Below, one piece after another: positions 17,244 to 25,928 of a DNA stretch of 64,000 nt. A program made the translations under genes and the position numbers. The notes under the pieces are model-generated. The model was not told the origin of the DNA. It was given only the letters and a program-made list of their open reading frames with translations, and did not search any database. Within the stretch, counting starts at the first letter, position 1. Every line of letters starts with the position of its first letter. The stretch is from Caldilineaceae bacterium (GTDB lineage Bacteria > Chloroflexota > Anaerolineae > Caldilineales > Caldilineaceae): NCBI GenBank assembly GCA_026708085.1, contig JAPOVP010000080.1, positions 1-64,000 on the forward strand, given 5' to 3'.

Positions 17244-17347
17244 ATGGTGGCGCGTGGGGGGTTGCGGCGGTCTGCCGCCGCCCGGTAAAGGACCCTCCCC
17301 GGCAGTTTGGGGAGAGGGCCTTTGCCGGCCTTCCCTGGGTGCCGGCT
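17244..17347. repeat. 104-bp structured direct repeat, copy 2
   Basis: Same orientation as 16701-16804. One of the two substitutions changes an A-U pair in the stem to a G-U pair, so the hairpin is preserved. This is what selection for RNA structure would give, although two differences are too few to prove it. It lies about 130 bases beyond the end of the leftward ABC exporter gene (17479) and could serve as its terminator. Confidence 0.6.
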
Positions 17348-17478
17348 CGGTCAGTGGGGCGACATCCGGGGTTGTGTATGCCCCAGCGCCCACGGCGCTG
17401 CCGGCAGCAAGCAAAGCGCAGCCTCGCCGGCCGAGCTTGCGCCCCAAGGCGCCCTCGCTTCGCAGACTGTTGTACCCG

Positions 17479-19278
17479 CTACTGTTCTGACTCGAGAGAT
17501 TGTGCCTGGTAGAGGTCAAAGAAGAGGCCGCGACGCGCAAGAAGCTCAGTGCGGCTTCCCATCTCCACGATGCGGCCGCGGTCGATCACCAGGATGCGGT
17601 CTGCGTTGAGGATTGTGGTCAGGCGGTGGGCGACGACGATAGCTGTGCGTCCGGCCCGGGCTTTGTCGATGGCGACGCGCACTTTTTGCTCTGTGAGGGC
17701 GTCCAATGCAGAGGTGGCTTCGTCGAGCAGGAGGAGCCTGGGGCGCTGCAGCAGGGCCCGGGCGATGGCAAGGCGCTGGCGTTCCCCGCCGGAGAGCGTC
17801 ATGCCTCGTTCGCCAACGACCGTTTCGTACGCGTCGGGCAGTCCGGTTATGAATTCATCAATCTGTGCTGCGCGGGCAGCTTGCCTGCTCCTGCCGGCAT
17901 CATCGCGCCCCGGGTAGAGGATGTTTTCAGTTATCGTTGCGTTCCAGAGAAATGTATCCTGGGAGACGAGGCCGATCCGGCTTCGCAACGATTCCAGGGA
18001 AAGTTCATGCAGGTCGATCCCATCGATCCTGATCATCCCGGACTGGGGCGTGTAGAAACCCATGATGAGGTCGATGATGGTGGATTTGCCGCCGCCGCTG
18101 GGGCCGACGATGCCAACGAACTCACTCGGCTCGACACTGAAGGAGAGTTCCTGAGCGCCGAAGTCGCCGCGGCCGTAGTTGAACGATACGTTTTGGAAAG
18201 CGAGCGAGGCCCCAACCGGCTGAGAGGTCGTTTCGACATCCTCTTCCTCTATGGGAGGCCCAGGGGTTACGAGTGTGTTCCCGGACGGTTCACGGGGGAG
18301 AGCGAAGAGGTCATCCACTCTTTCGGCGTTGATTCTCGCTTCCTGCAGGTTGACATGGGTGCCCAACAGCGCCTGCAGGACAGAATAGGCGCGGGGCAGG
18401 TAGGCGATGAAGGCCACGAGACTGCCAATGGTCAGTCTGCCCTGGATGATCTCGAAGGCGCCGTAACCGAAGACGAGGCCGGCGGCTACCTGGTTGATGG
18501 ATTCCGGCAGCACAATGCGGATCAGTTCGTGGAAAGCGGCCACTCTTGCCTTGATGTTGCGATGGTCTGTGAGCCACGCGCGCCAGCGTCCCTCTTCATA
18601 GGATTGGGCATTGGAGGCCCTGATGGTGCGCAGACCGGGGAAGACCTCGTGCAGATAGCTCTGGCCGGCTTCCAACAGATCTGATTGGTCGCGGTAGAGG
18701 GACTGGGCGCGGCCGCGGGTCTTGCGCGTCAGGAAGTAGGCGAGGGGGAAGGCGAGCAGTGCCAGCAGGGAAAGGCGCCAGTGCAGGGCGGTCATAGCGG
18801 CCAGTGTGCCGATAAGAAGAATGGCGTTCATTACCAGCGGCAGCAGATGTTCGCTGACGTAGACTTCGCCGATTCTGCCGCAGCTGCGAGTCAGCCGATG
18901 GACATGTTCTCCGCTCGTGAACTGATCGAGCTCGGCAAGGCGGACGTGCAGCAGATGGTCGAACAGTTCCTGGCGCAGACGCCGGGCGACACTTTCGCCG
19001 ATGTAGACGCGCAGGTAGTGGTTGGCGGCGTTGAGGCCTGCGCTGAGCACAGGCACGCTCATCATGCCGGCGAGGAGGAGGCCGACCAGGCGCATGTCGG
19101 CTGAGGGTATGGCGGTGTCGATGAGCAGTTTGAAGAGGTAGGGTTGAAGCAACGCGACCCCCGTGCCGATGAGCGCCAGTGCGACGAGGAGCGATATTCT
19201 GGGAATCTGCTTTCTCAGTTCCTCCTTGAGGAGTGAAAAGGAGGCGTTCGGCGTTTCGTTACCTGATTGCAGGCGCAT
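17479..19278 (-). CDS. Fused ABC transporter (permease plus ATP-binding domain)
   Basis: A 599-residue half-transporter. Six membrane spans lie in residues 30-310 (ISLLVALALIGTGVALLQPY and LLPLVMNAILLIGTLAAMTA are two). The ATPase (about 355-599) has Walker A GPSGGGKST, signature TLSGGERQRLAIARALL and Walker B LLLLDEATSALD, with an H-loop VAHRL. It would work as a homodimer exporting a lipid, peptide or drug. The start MRLQSGNE has GGGGAG six bases upstream. It has no transporter partner nearby. A possible 36-residue peptide ORF lies just upstream (19372-19482). Confidence 0.93.
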   Translation of the reverse strand: MRLQSGNETPNASFSLLKEELRKQIPRISLLVALALIGTGVALLQPYLFKLLIDTAIPSADMRLVGLLLAGMMSVPVLSAGLNAANHYLRVYIGESVARRLRQELFDHLLHVRLAELDQFTSGEHVHRLTRSCGRIGEVYVSEHLLPLVMNAILLIGTLAAMTALHWRLSLLALLAFPLAYFLTRKTRGRAQSLYRDQSDLLEAGQSYLHEVFPGLRTIRASNAQSYEEGRWRAWLTDHRNIKARVAAFHELIRIVLPESINQVAAGLVFGYGAFEIIQGRLTIGSLVAFIAYLPRAYSVLQALLGTHVNLQEARINAERVDDLFALPREPSGNTLVTPGPPIEEEDVETTSQPVGASLAFQNVSFNYGRGDFGAQELSFSVEPSEFVGIVGPSGGGKSTIIDLIMGFYTPQSGMIRIDGIDLHELSLESLRSRIGLVSQDTFLWNATITENILYPGRDDAGRSRQAARAAQIDEFITGLPDAYETVVGERGMTLSGGERQRLAIARALLQRPRLLLLDEATSALDALTEQKVRVAIDKARAGRTAIVVAHRLTTILNADRILVIDRGRIVEMGSRTELLARRGLFFDLYQAQSLESEQ

Positions 19279-20124
19279 TGGATTCTCCCCGTGCTCAGCC
19301 AGTGGTGGAGACGGCCAAGTCATCGTTGCTGTGTATGTACTTGGTGGCGCAGGATTGACGGATAGAGGCTGCTATGGGCCCTGTTCATTCGTCTTCGACA
19401 GTAGAGCTGTGATCAGACAGTGGTGGATAGCCGCTGGCTGTGGCCACTTGTGCGTTCGTGATGCGTTCGTATGTGTGTCCATGTCGTCCCCCTGTGAACG
19501 CGTGGGCCCCGTGAATCCCCGGTGAGTGGTCGTTTTGCCCCGTCGAGGAAATTGGTTCGATCTTGACGGTTTACTCGATATCGACTCTTGTGTCGGCGGG
19601 AATTCAAATTTTTTTGATGGGCATTTTTTTTCAGGCTGCGGAGAGTTCGGCGAAACGCTGGCGGCCGCGGCCTGTACTGCATGGCTCCCCTGAATGTTCA
19701 TAGGGTATGATGCACTCTGTTGCCGCCCACCGTCGGCTGGCTCGCCTCCGGCATCATGCTGCGCGATCCTTTCCAGGAGGCGGTTTTGACAACGCCCTAT
19801 TCGTAGGCGCGACTGACTGTTTTGCTCTTCATCTGACAACTGGCAGGGCAGCCGCAGATCAATCTGTTGAAGTTGGGGCTGGCGGGCCTGCCGGTGATGT
19901 TGTTGTTTGGCGCGACAGGTCTTTGGCGCGGCGGGTTCTCAGAGAAGACAAAGTTGACTTTGTGGCGCAGGTTAACGGTATCCACACATATGAGTCAACA
20001 CAGAACAGAATGAGCACATCCTTGCTTCTTGAAGTCGTAGAGTTATGGTTGTTCAAGTAGACGAAAACACAGATGGAGAAGGCGAACCATTTACGCCCTC
20101 TCCAGTCAGAAAAAGGGGGTAGCC
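19279..20124. other. 846-bp stretch with at most one tiny ORF
   Basis: No well-supported gene. The only coding candidate with a ribosome site is the 36-codon ORF described separately. An AT-rich run (AAATTTTTTTGATGGG) lies near 19605. Candidate promoters for the ABC exporter must lie in this stretch, but no convincing -10/-35 pair can be assigned. Confidence 0.35.
19372..19482 (-). CDS. Possible 36-residue peptide upstream of the ABC exporter
   Basis: ATG with a GGGGG stretch five bases upstream starts MDTHTNASRTHKWPQPAAIH and ends SKTNEQGP. There is one Cys and no clear leader/core structure. Its only support is the ribosome site and its position upstream of an exporter on the same strand. 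It could be chance. Confidence 0.2.
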   Translation of the reverse strand: MDTHTNASRTHKWPQPAAIHHCLITALLSKTNEQGP

Positions 20125-20394
20125 ATGAAAGAATGGCTTGTTCTTAGTGGAATCATTGCGGGCTTTGTGGGCTTCTACGTAGGTGCTGCGAGTTATGGGG
20201 ATAACTCAATTCATGCTCTTCAAGGCACCATTGTTGCGGTGATTATTCCACTATGCGCCCCTCTCTGCCTTTATCTCGGAATAGAAACATGGAAACGAAA
20301 GAGAGGAATTCTGGGTTATGTCACGTTGGTGGCAACAACTGGAATCGCTGGAGCCGCCTTGGGACTGTCGTTGATGTTCTGGGTTCTGGATTGA
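20125..20394 (+). CDS. Small three-span membrane protein
   Basis: 89 residues with three hydrophobic segments: WLVLSGIIAGFVGFYVGAAS, ALQGTIVAVIIPLCAPLCLY and GYVTLVATTGIAGAALGLSL. A basic loop (ETWKRKRG) lies between spans two and three. AGGGGG lies about six bases before the ATG. It stands immediately before the inverted duplicate of region 3.9-6.6 kb and is not part of that duplicate. Function unknown. Confidence 0.65.
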   Translation: MKEWLVLSGIIAGFVGFYVGAASYGDNSIHALQGTIVAVIIPLCAPLCLYLGIETWKRKRGILGYVTLVATTGIAGAALGLSLMFWVLD

Positions 20395-20456
20395 TATTTT
20401 ATGTCGTGTTGCCGCGGACGAAACGCAACATGCTATGGCATGGATGGAGGACTCAA

Positions 20457-20561
20457 TTATGAATCTAAAAGTTGAAAGGCCTGCGCCAATCCTTCCAGGA
20501 TCGCTCTGCCCAGCCGCGCCTGATCGCCCCGTTCGATTTGGCCGAAAGGCTCGTGCTCCAC
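20457..20561 (-). pseudogene. Internally deleted relic of the XRE regulator gene
   Basis: GTG starts VEHEPFGQ and continues directly to IERGDQARLGRAILEGLAQA, then FQLLDS and a stop. The first eight and the later residues match the regulator at 6494-7402 (VEHKAFGQ, IERGEQARLDREILEGLAQA). About 34 residues covering the first helix-turn-helix helices are missing in frame, and everything after QL is lost. It has the same divergent position beside the conserved palindrome at 20652-20693. Confidence 0.7.
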
Positions 20562-20651
20562 GCCCCTCTCCTCGTTGCCAGCGCTCTCGAATCAGAAACA
20601 AGACCGCGCACGAGCCGCTGATTCCTCCAGCCTACGAGCTTTCGTCAAACT

Positions 20652-20693
20652 ATATACCGATTTTGGTACATCGACCTGCTGAAATCGGTATAT
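20652..20693. promoter_or_regulatory. Copy of the palindromic operator in the inverted duplicate
   Basis: ATATACCGATTTTGG and CTGAAATCGGTATAT flank a 12-base spacer. The site differs from the reverse complement of 6358-6399 at four of 42 positions and keeps the outer half-sites exactly. It lies between the regulator relic and the SIMPL relic, as in the original. Confidence 0.6.
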
Positions 20694-20790
20694 TTGCGCT
20701 AGCCAGACCCCGTTGAAGGGGCGTATTCTGTTCCCCACAAGTGTATAGTGCCCTTCGCGCTGGCATAATCCGGCAATGGCGGCCCGTGTG

Positions 20791-21074
20791 ATGCCGTACA
20801 CGAATCCAATCAGAATGGCTGTTGACCTCGGTATGATACTGGCATTCACCCTGACTGCTCTCTTCGCGCTGCATCCTGAAACGCCGCCCGTGCTGGCAGA
20901 CGCAGTCCCGCTCCCAAACTGATGAACTTGGCGGAGCTGCGCGGGTTCAGTGCCGTTGGCGTGTCACACATCAGCGCAATCATGGGCCCAGGCCGCGGCT
21001 CGCCCCATCACGGTCTTCGTGACTTTCTTAGGGCAGGTTCGATGCAAACGGACAGCGAACCGGGAGGAGAACGC
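20791..21074 (+). pseudogene. SIMPL gene relic
   Basis: ATG reads MPYTNPIRMAVDLGMILAFT, then LTALFALHPETPPVLADA, a clear copy of the signal region of 5661-6248 (MPDTNPFRMAVDLGMILALA). It stops after 43 codons. The sequence then jumps to the 3' end of the original gene and its intergenic region (TGTCACACATC... GGGCCC... CGGCTCGCCCC). About 440 bases of the SIMPL core are deleted. Confidence 0.7.
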
Positions 21075-21488
21075 ATGGCCGGGGACTTCAAGAGGATGAA
21101 ACTTACAGGCAAGGACAAGGTTTTGGGACTGGTGCTTGCAGGTGTAGTGCTGAGTTACTTCATCTGGGATTTTCAGGGGGCGGGGCTACTGATCATGCTT
21201 GCTATCACCCTCACCTTCCTTCTCGCCCTCTCTTTTGCCGTCCCGAGGCAACACCGGTCTCATATCGTTTCAATTCTCTCTGTAGGAATGGGCGGCACGA
21301 TTGTCATTGGCATTGTCTACGTATTCGGCCTTCATGGTCCCGATATATACGGATCGCGTGAGTGGCTCGAGGACTTTAAACCGATAGAGTCCGCCCTCCT
21401 CGTTTGGGGCGTTACTGCCTTCTGCGTAATGCTTGATGGCCCTTACGGGGCATATGCAAGAGACGGCCGGGAGGATAAAGAGGCGTGA
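21075..21488 (+). CDS. 137-residue membrane protein with a borrowed 5' end
   Basis: It begins MAGDFKRMKLTGKDKVLGLV and has about four hydrophobic segments (LVLAGVVLSYFIWDF, LLIMLAITLTFLLALSFAVP, SILSVGMGGTIVIGIVYVFG, SALLVWGVTAFCVML). The ribosome site GGGAGGAG and first codons match those of the 58-residue gene at 5334-5510 (MARDFKTM), but the rest is unrelated. The gene seems to have joined onto, or been inserted behind, the duplicated leader. No family recognised. Confidence 0.65.
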   Translation: MAGDFKRMKLTGKDKVLGLVLAGVVLSYFIWDFQGAGLLIMLAITLTFLLALSFAVPRQHRSHIVSILSVGMGGTIVIGIVYVFGLHGPDIYGSREWLEDFKPIESALLVWGVTAFCVMLDGPYGAYARDGREDKEA

Positions 21489-21576
21489 AGAACGCTTGCC
21501 CGCCGGCTCAGGGAGACGCGGGCGTGGTTATCGTCCTCACAAGCCTGCTCGATTTCCATAGGGAGACACATCGAAA

Positions 21577-21765
21577 ATGAATCCTTTACCTTACGGACTT
21601 CTGAGCTACAGCTATGACGATGGATATAACGACGGCAACGGGCCGTAAAGGCAACCCAGCCGGCAAACGATCAAGAGCCTGAGCACCGATTTTCAGACGA
21701 ACCCGCTGCCATTGCCTGTCTGGACCTGGAACTGCTCGTCATCGACATCGTTATCAGCAGTGTAG
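21577..21765 (+). pseudogene. Relic of the YDDGYTDD small membrane protein gene
   Basis: ATG after GGGAG reads MNPLPYGLLSYSYDDGYNDG, then NGP and a stop. The same frame continues RQPSRQTIKSLSTDFQTNPL, then PLPVWTWNC before losing the membrane part. This is clearly related to 3857-4114 (GLLPGYDDGYTDDNRPSRRP, DFQTNPLPLPVWIWNC). It is in the order expected from an inverted duplicate of 3.9-6.6 kb. Confidence 0.75.
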
Positions 21766-21849
21766 GTCCCAACAAAACTGTGGACCGGGGCGACAGTCTC
21801 TCCACGACGAACCACGCCGCAATGCGTGGAGGCATCTCGGGAGGTTCCG

Positions 21850-22317
21850 ATGTACACGAAACAGACTCGAAAACGGTTGCCTGTGTATGTGCTGTTCATG
21901 GCAGGCCTTACAGCGGCTCTTTTCGCGCTGCAGATGCGTTTGGCGCAAGTCAATTGTGATGGCATGGCCTATTTGGAAAATGAGCTTGCCTGCGCAATGT
22001 ATAACTGGTTCGCTCTTGGCTTGGCGCTGCTGGCACTGCTGGCGATGGCTATCCCCTTGGTGTCACGACAGGTTTCACATGCGCGGGTCGGAACCTTGCT
22101 GCTGCTTCCCACGACCATAGTTCTGTTCAGTGAAGTTTTGATCTTGGTTAGTGTCGATTGCGCGGGGGACGCCTGGTATGTGAATGAGTTCTACTGTGAG
22201 GGCCGACTCCTTCTTGCCTGTCTGATTCCGGTGGTCATAGGAGCAATAGTTGCACTAGTGAGAGTGATTGGAAACTACTATGGGGAAATCAGACAGAGCG
22301 TGGGTACAACATCTTGA
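21850..22317 (+). CDS. Four-span membrane protein of unknown function
   Basis: 155 residues beginning MYTKQTRKRLPVYVLFMAGL. Hydrophobic segments lie at about 10-30, 55-75, 85-105 and 130-150, with Cys pairs in the intervening loops (NCDGMAYLENELACAMY, VDCAGDAWYVNEFYCEG) that could form disulfides outside the membrane. GGGAGG precedes the ATG by about six bases. The two loops resemble each other, so the protein may be an internal duplication of a two-span unit. No family recognised. Confidence 0.6.
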   Translation: MYTKQTRKRLPVYVLFMAGLTAALFALQMRLAQVNCDGMAYLENELACAMYNWFALGLALLALLAMAIPLVSRQVSHARVGTLLLLPTTIVLFSEVLILVSVDCAGDAWYVNEFYCEGRLLLACLIPVVIGAIVALVRVIGNYYGEIRQSVGTTS

Positions 22318-22330
22318 AAGACGGCGCCGG

Positions 22331-22520
22331 ACGGCGATAGTGACTGCCCCGCTTACCTGTCGGATTTTGCCGTTGAGGCGTTCATGCCGCTCCTGGTTGA
22401 AAACACGGTGTATTACGGTTTCGGGTGGTGATAGCTTACAGCTCTGGTCTTGACTGGCCTCACGGGCAGTCCTTTGGGGGCTGGCTCGTTATGCGCGCTA
22501 GGGTGCGAAAGGAGTCATTC
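22331..22520 (+). repeat. Duplicated gene end plus promoter cassette, copy 1
   Basis: This segment and the first 90 bases of the next gene match 24719-24999 in the same orientation. It carries the last ~35 codons of a gene like 23727-24818 (now frameless), the intergenic region, the ribosome site and the lipoprotein signal peptide. The original tail reads [20 protein letters not shown] at the other copy. Confidence 0.7.
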
Positions 22521-23591
22521 GTGACCAGCAAGCAGCTTACTCTGTCCTGGGTGGTCGTCGTCGTTGCCGCACTGTTGCTGACCGCCTGCAATCCCATTGT
22601 CGCGGAGCCGGAGGTGCAGGGCCCAGAGGTGGGGCGGGCGCGCAACTGTTGTGAGAAGATCGCGTTCGTCTCCGACCGCGAAGGAAACAGAGACATCTAC
22701 GTCATGGACACCGACGGTTCAAATGTCGTTCGCCTCACCGACCATTCTGCAGACGACTACAGCCCCGCCTGGTCGCCGGACGGAAGCCGGATTATGTTTC
22801 TCTCTGACCACCCTTACGATCGTACGGGGTTGTACGTAATGAACGCCGATGGTTCGAACGTTTCCCGTCTGTTAACCGATGCCTCTGGTAGCGGATCCTT
22901 CGCCTGGTCCCCGGACGGGAAGCGGGTTGCGTTTTACGATCAGCCTGACGAAAACTGGCCGGATATATTTGTGATGAAGGTCGACGGTTCGGGCGTTACC
23001 CGTCTTACTGACCATCCGAAGGTGGATGTAATGCCGTTCTGGTCTCCGGACGCAGGTCGGATAGCGTTTTACTCGAATCGCAACGGGGATGACATCTACG
23101 TGATCAACGTTGACGGGGCGGGGCTCACCCGCCTGACGCATCATCCCGCAACTGACTGTTGTCCGTTCTGGTCTCCCAGGGGCGGCCGGATTGCGTTTAG
23201 CTCGAATCGTGACGGCCAGCCCGAGGTCTACACGATAGACGCTGACGGCACGAACGTTACCCGTCTTACCGACAGTCCTGGAGAGGATATTGGTTCAGGT
23301 TGGTCACCGGATGGGAGTCAGATTCTGTTTCGCTCGGAGCGGGACGGAAACAGAGGGTTATACATTATGAACGCCGATGGCACCGGCGCGACCCTTCTTG
23401 TCGCCGATCCTTCGGATACGGCCGACTTTACCTGGTCGCCGGACGGAGGCCGGATTGTGTTTGTCTCAGCTCGTGAGGGGAATACGGATCTGTATATGGT
23501 CAACACTGACGGGACAGGCCTTGTCCGTTTGACAGACCATCCTGCAGTAGATGAGTCCCCATCCTGGGTGGGAGGGATTGGGCAGAACTGA
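22521..23591 (+). CDS. TolB-like (PD40 repeat) lipoprotein
   Basis: 356 residues. A lipoprotein signal peptide ([15 protein letters not shown], lipobox LTAC) is followed by about eight repeats of roughly 42 residues. Each repeat carries [18 protein letters not shown], then [15 protein letters not shown] or a variant, and together they form a beta-propeller of the TolB/PD40 type. Such propellers bind proteins or sugars on the outside of the cell. The start is GTG with AAGGAG seven bases upstream; the upstream in-frame ATG lies in the duplicated cassette. The signal peptide is nearly identical to that of the M28 peptidase at 24909, through cassette duplication. Confidence 0.88.
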   Translation: MTSKQLTLSWVVVVVAALLLTACNPIVAEPEVQGPEVGRARNCCEKIAFVSDREGNRDIYVMDTDGSNVVRLTDHSADDYSPAWSPDGSRIMFLSDHPYDRTGLYVMNADGSNVSRLLTDASGSGSFAWSPDGKRVAFYDQPDENWPDIFVMKVDGSGVTRLTDHPKVDVMPFWSPDAGRIAFYSNRNGDDIYVINVDGAGLTRLTHHPATDCCPFWSPRGGRIAFSSNRDGQPEVYTIDADGTNVTRLTDSPGEDIGSGWSPDGSQILFRSERDGNRGLYIMNADGTGATLLVADPSDTADFTWSPDGGRIVFVSAREGNTDLYMVNTDGTGLVRLTDHPAVDESPSWVGGIGQN

Positions 23592-23726
23592 GAGCCGATT
23601 GGGTACCAATCTACGGATGCCTACTGTGAGTTGCCGTCATCTTGCCCTGCGGCACTTTAGGCGTATAGCTTTTTAGAAAAGGGCAGGTCATCCAGGTGGA
23701 GTCCGATAGCAACACAAGGGGTTGAG

Positions 23727-24818
23727 ATGAAACACCTGTGGTTGATTCTGTGTGCGGTCACGTTGATGCTGTCGAGCTGTGTTGTGGGGCCGGATTCCTT
23801 CGCTCTTGTCCCCACCCCAGTACCATCCCCTACCCCTGACCACTCAGGGTATGCGGATGTGCTTAGAGAGTTCAAGTATGAGGGATCAAGCTATGAGATT
23901 TTCGAATATCCCGGCGGTCGTATAATCACTGTCATCAGCATGGGAGATTTGGTTGCGGACAGCTGGCTGCTAGGTTGGTCCATTGACGCTGCGCTGAACG
24001 ACATGCCTGACTTCTCTGGCGAAGAGAGTCTGAATGAGGGTTTCCTCTTGTTTGTGTGGTTGTACGCCAATGGTTTTACGGCATCTGAACTCCGGTGCGC
24101 CGAGGGACGGCCTGAATTAGGAGACTTGATCGAGACATTCGCCGTCAAGGTTGGGAAGACAAGACCAGATACGTTACTTCACCACATGGTCGTGGCGAAC
24201 ACGCTGTGGAAGCAGTTGCCGGAAGGCGCGGCCAGTTGCAGCGCCTATCTGGCGGAGCTGCCTGCTGAAGAGTTCATGGCCGTCCTTGTCGATGATATGT
24301 TGCAGTTCGGCATGGGACCTCTTCCAGCTGGCGTGTCGAGAGAATCGGTAGCAGAGTCTGGACAGAAGGATACAAGGATTACGGCCTATGCTCTCTACGA
24401 CCATTTCAGTGGAGAAGACGTCACTGTCATCACGCCCAATCTGATGAAAGCCGATGCATGGCTGCATAGCTGGGCAAAGGAGGCCGTAACGCGCGACAGC
24501 GTAGAATCGCGCAGCGAGTGGGTCGCTGACTGGCTGGAAAGGATAGAGTGGATGTACGCCAATGGGTTTGCGGCGTCTGAACAAAGATGCGCGGAAGGGC
24601 GAGAAGAGCTGGCCGGCCTGATCGAAGCATATGCCGCTATCATTCGGAGCAAGAGGTCGGAGGAGATTTTCCACTACAGAATGTCGGTGGCCCACACGCT
24701 ATGGCAGACGTTGCCGGAAGGCGACAATGACTGCACGGCTTACCTGTCGAATCTCGCCGTTGAGGCGTTCATGCCGCTCCTGGTTGAAAACTCAGTGTAT
24801 TACGGTTTCGGATGGTGA
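23727..24818 (+). CDS. Lipoprotein with two tandem repeats, unknown function
   Basis: 363 residues. The signal peptide is MKHLWLILCAVTLMLSSC (lipobox LSSC), followed by a Pro/Thr linker. Two homologous halves of about 150 residues follow (about 45-205 and 215-363). Both contain ADxWLxxW, WxYANGFxASExRCAEGR, ELxxLIE and VAxTLWxxLPEG with a conserved Cys and AYL. The repeated Cys in RCAEG and the Cys-x-AYL in each half could pair. A partial copy of the 3' end lies at 22331-22440. Not recognised. Confidence 0.75.
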   Translation: MKHLWLILCAVTLMLSSCVVGPDSFALVPTPVPSPTPDHSGYADVLREFKYEGSSYEIFEYPGGRIITVISMGDLVADSWLLGWSIDAALNDMPDFSGEESLNEGFLLFVWLYANGFTASELRCAEGRPELGDLIETFAVKVGKTRPDTLLHHMVVANTLWKQLPEGAASCSAYLAELPAEEFMAVLVDDMLQFGMGPLPAGVSRESVAESGQKDTRITAYALYDHFSGEDVTVITPNLMKADAWLHSWAKEAVTRDSVESRSEWVADWLERIEWMYANGFAASEQRCAEGREELAGLIEAYAAIIRSKRSEEIFHYRMSVAHTLWQTLPEGDNDCTAYLSNLAVEAFMPLLVENSVYYGFGW

Positions 24819-24999
24819 TCGCTTACATCTCTGGTCTTGACCGGCCTCACGGGGCAGTCCTTTGCGGGTTGACTCGTTATGGGCGTCAGGGTGCGAAAGG
24901 AGTCTTTCGTGACCAGCAAGCAGCTAACTCAGTCCTGGGTGGTCGTCGTCGTTGCCGCCCTGTTGCTGACCGCCTGCAATCCGATCCCTGCAGAGCCAC
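24719..24999 (+). repeat. Duplicated gene end plus promoter cassette, copy 2
   Basis: Same orientation as 22331-22610, about 88% alike by eye. It includes the true 3' end of 23727-24818, the short intergenic region and the signal-peptide codons of the M28 peptidase. Confidence 0.7.
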
Positions 25000-25928
25000 C
25001 CGCGCCGGCCAGCGTTTCGACAACGAGACCGGCCTGCGCGGGGCTCGAGGAAATGGCGCGGGAGACACTGGCCAGCGCCCCGCCGCCGCCTGCCCGCGCA
25101 AGATTCGACGCCGCCGGCCGCAAGGCTTTGGCCGGTTCCGCTTTCGGCTACCTGTGCGAGTTGAGCGAAGAGGTGGGGCCGCGGGAGAGCGCTACGCAGG
25201 AGGAATTGAAGGCCGCAGCGTTCCTGATGCGCCGCTTTACCGAGTTTGGCTACAGCCCGGAGATGCAAGACTTTGGGGCGTTGAGAACGGTAAGGGAATT
25301 TGCAGGGCCATCCCGTAACATAATCGTTGACCTTCCCGGTCGCGGTGAGGGTGTTGTCATCCTGGGAGCACACTACGACACGACGCCGGATTCCGCGGGC
25401 GCCAACGACAACGCTTCCGGTACAGGCGTGCTGCTGGCGCTGGCAGAGAGGTTGGCGCGGCCTCCGTGGTCGGACCAGATGGTCTCGGTTTTCCCATTTA
25501 CATTACGGTTGATCGCCTTTGGTTCAGAGGAGATCGGACTGCGCGGCAGCTGGCATTACGTGGAGCAGTTGACCGATGCAGAGTTAGACGACATCAGGGT
25601 CATGATCAACCTGGATTCGGTGGGATCCGGCACAATTCTCTCGGCGGTGGGCAATCCCTGGTTGATCAGACATGTGTCAGAGTCCGCCGCAAGGGAGGGC
25701 GTGTTCCTCACAACCTCCAGGCGAGGGACCTCCGGGGGCTACAGCGATAACTTCTACTTCGGATACGCTTGGATTCCCACCATTTCCTTCGCCGGCAACG
25801 ACATGTCACGCATCAACAGCCCAGACGATACGATTGAGTTCATCAACCCGGCGCTCCTGGGAGACGCGGCGGTGCTGGTCCTAGACCTGCTTGCATCTCT
25901 TGAAGAGATGCAATGTGGATGCCGGTAA
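24909..25928 (+). CDS. M28-family peptidase lipoprotein
   Basis: 339 residues. The signal peptide ends LLLTAC (lipobox Cys23). The peptidase core has GAHYDTTPDS (H155, D157), GANDNASGTG (D167), FGSEEIGLRGS (E207 catalytic and E208 ligand) and MINLDSVGSG (D236), the expected zinc ligands of M28 aminopeptidases. At the place where the last His ligand usually stands (Y-H-T-P-x-D-T) the sequence is INSPDDT, so one ligand may be missing. The start is GTG after AAGGAG. Its signal region is shared with 22521. A more divergent paralogue lies at 26112. Confidence 0.88.
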   Translation: MTSKQLTQSWVVVVVAALLLTACNPIPAEPPAPASVSTTRPACAGLEEMARETLASAPPPPARARFDAAGRKALAGSAFGYLCELSEEVGPRESATQEELKAAAFLMRRFTEFGYSPEMQDFGALRTVREFAGPSRNIIVDLPGRGEGVVILGAHYDTTPDSAGANDNASGTGVLLALAERLARPPWSDQMVSVFPFTLRLIAFGSEEIGLRGSWHYVEQLTDAELDDIRVMINLDSVGSGTILSAVGNPWLIRHVSESAAREGVFLTTSRRGTSGGYSDNFYFGYAWIPTISFAGNDMSRINSPDDTIEFINPALLGDAAVLVLDLLASLEEMQCGCR

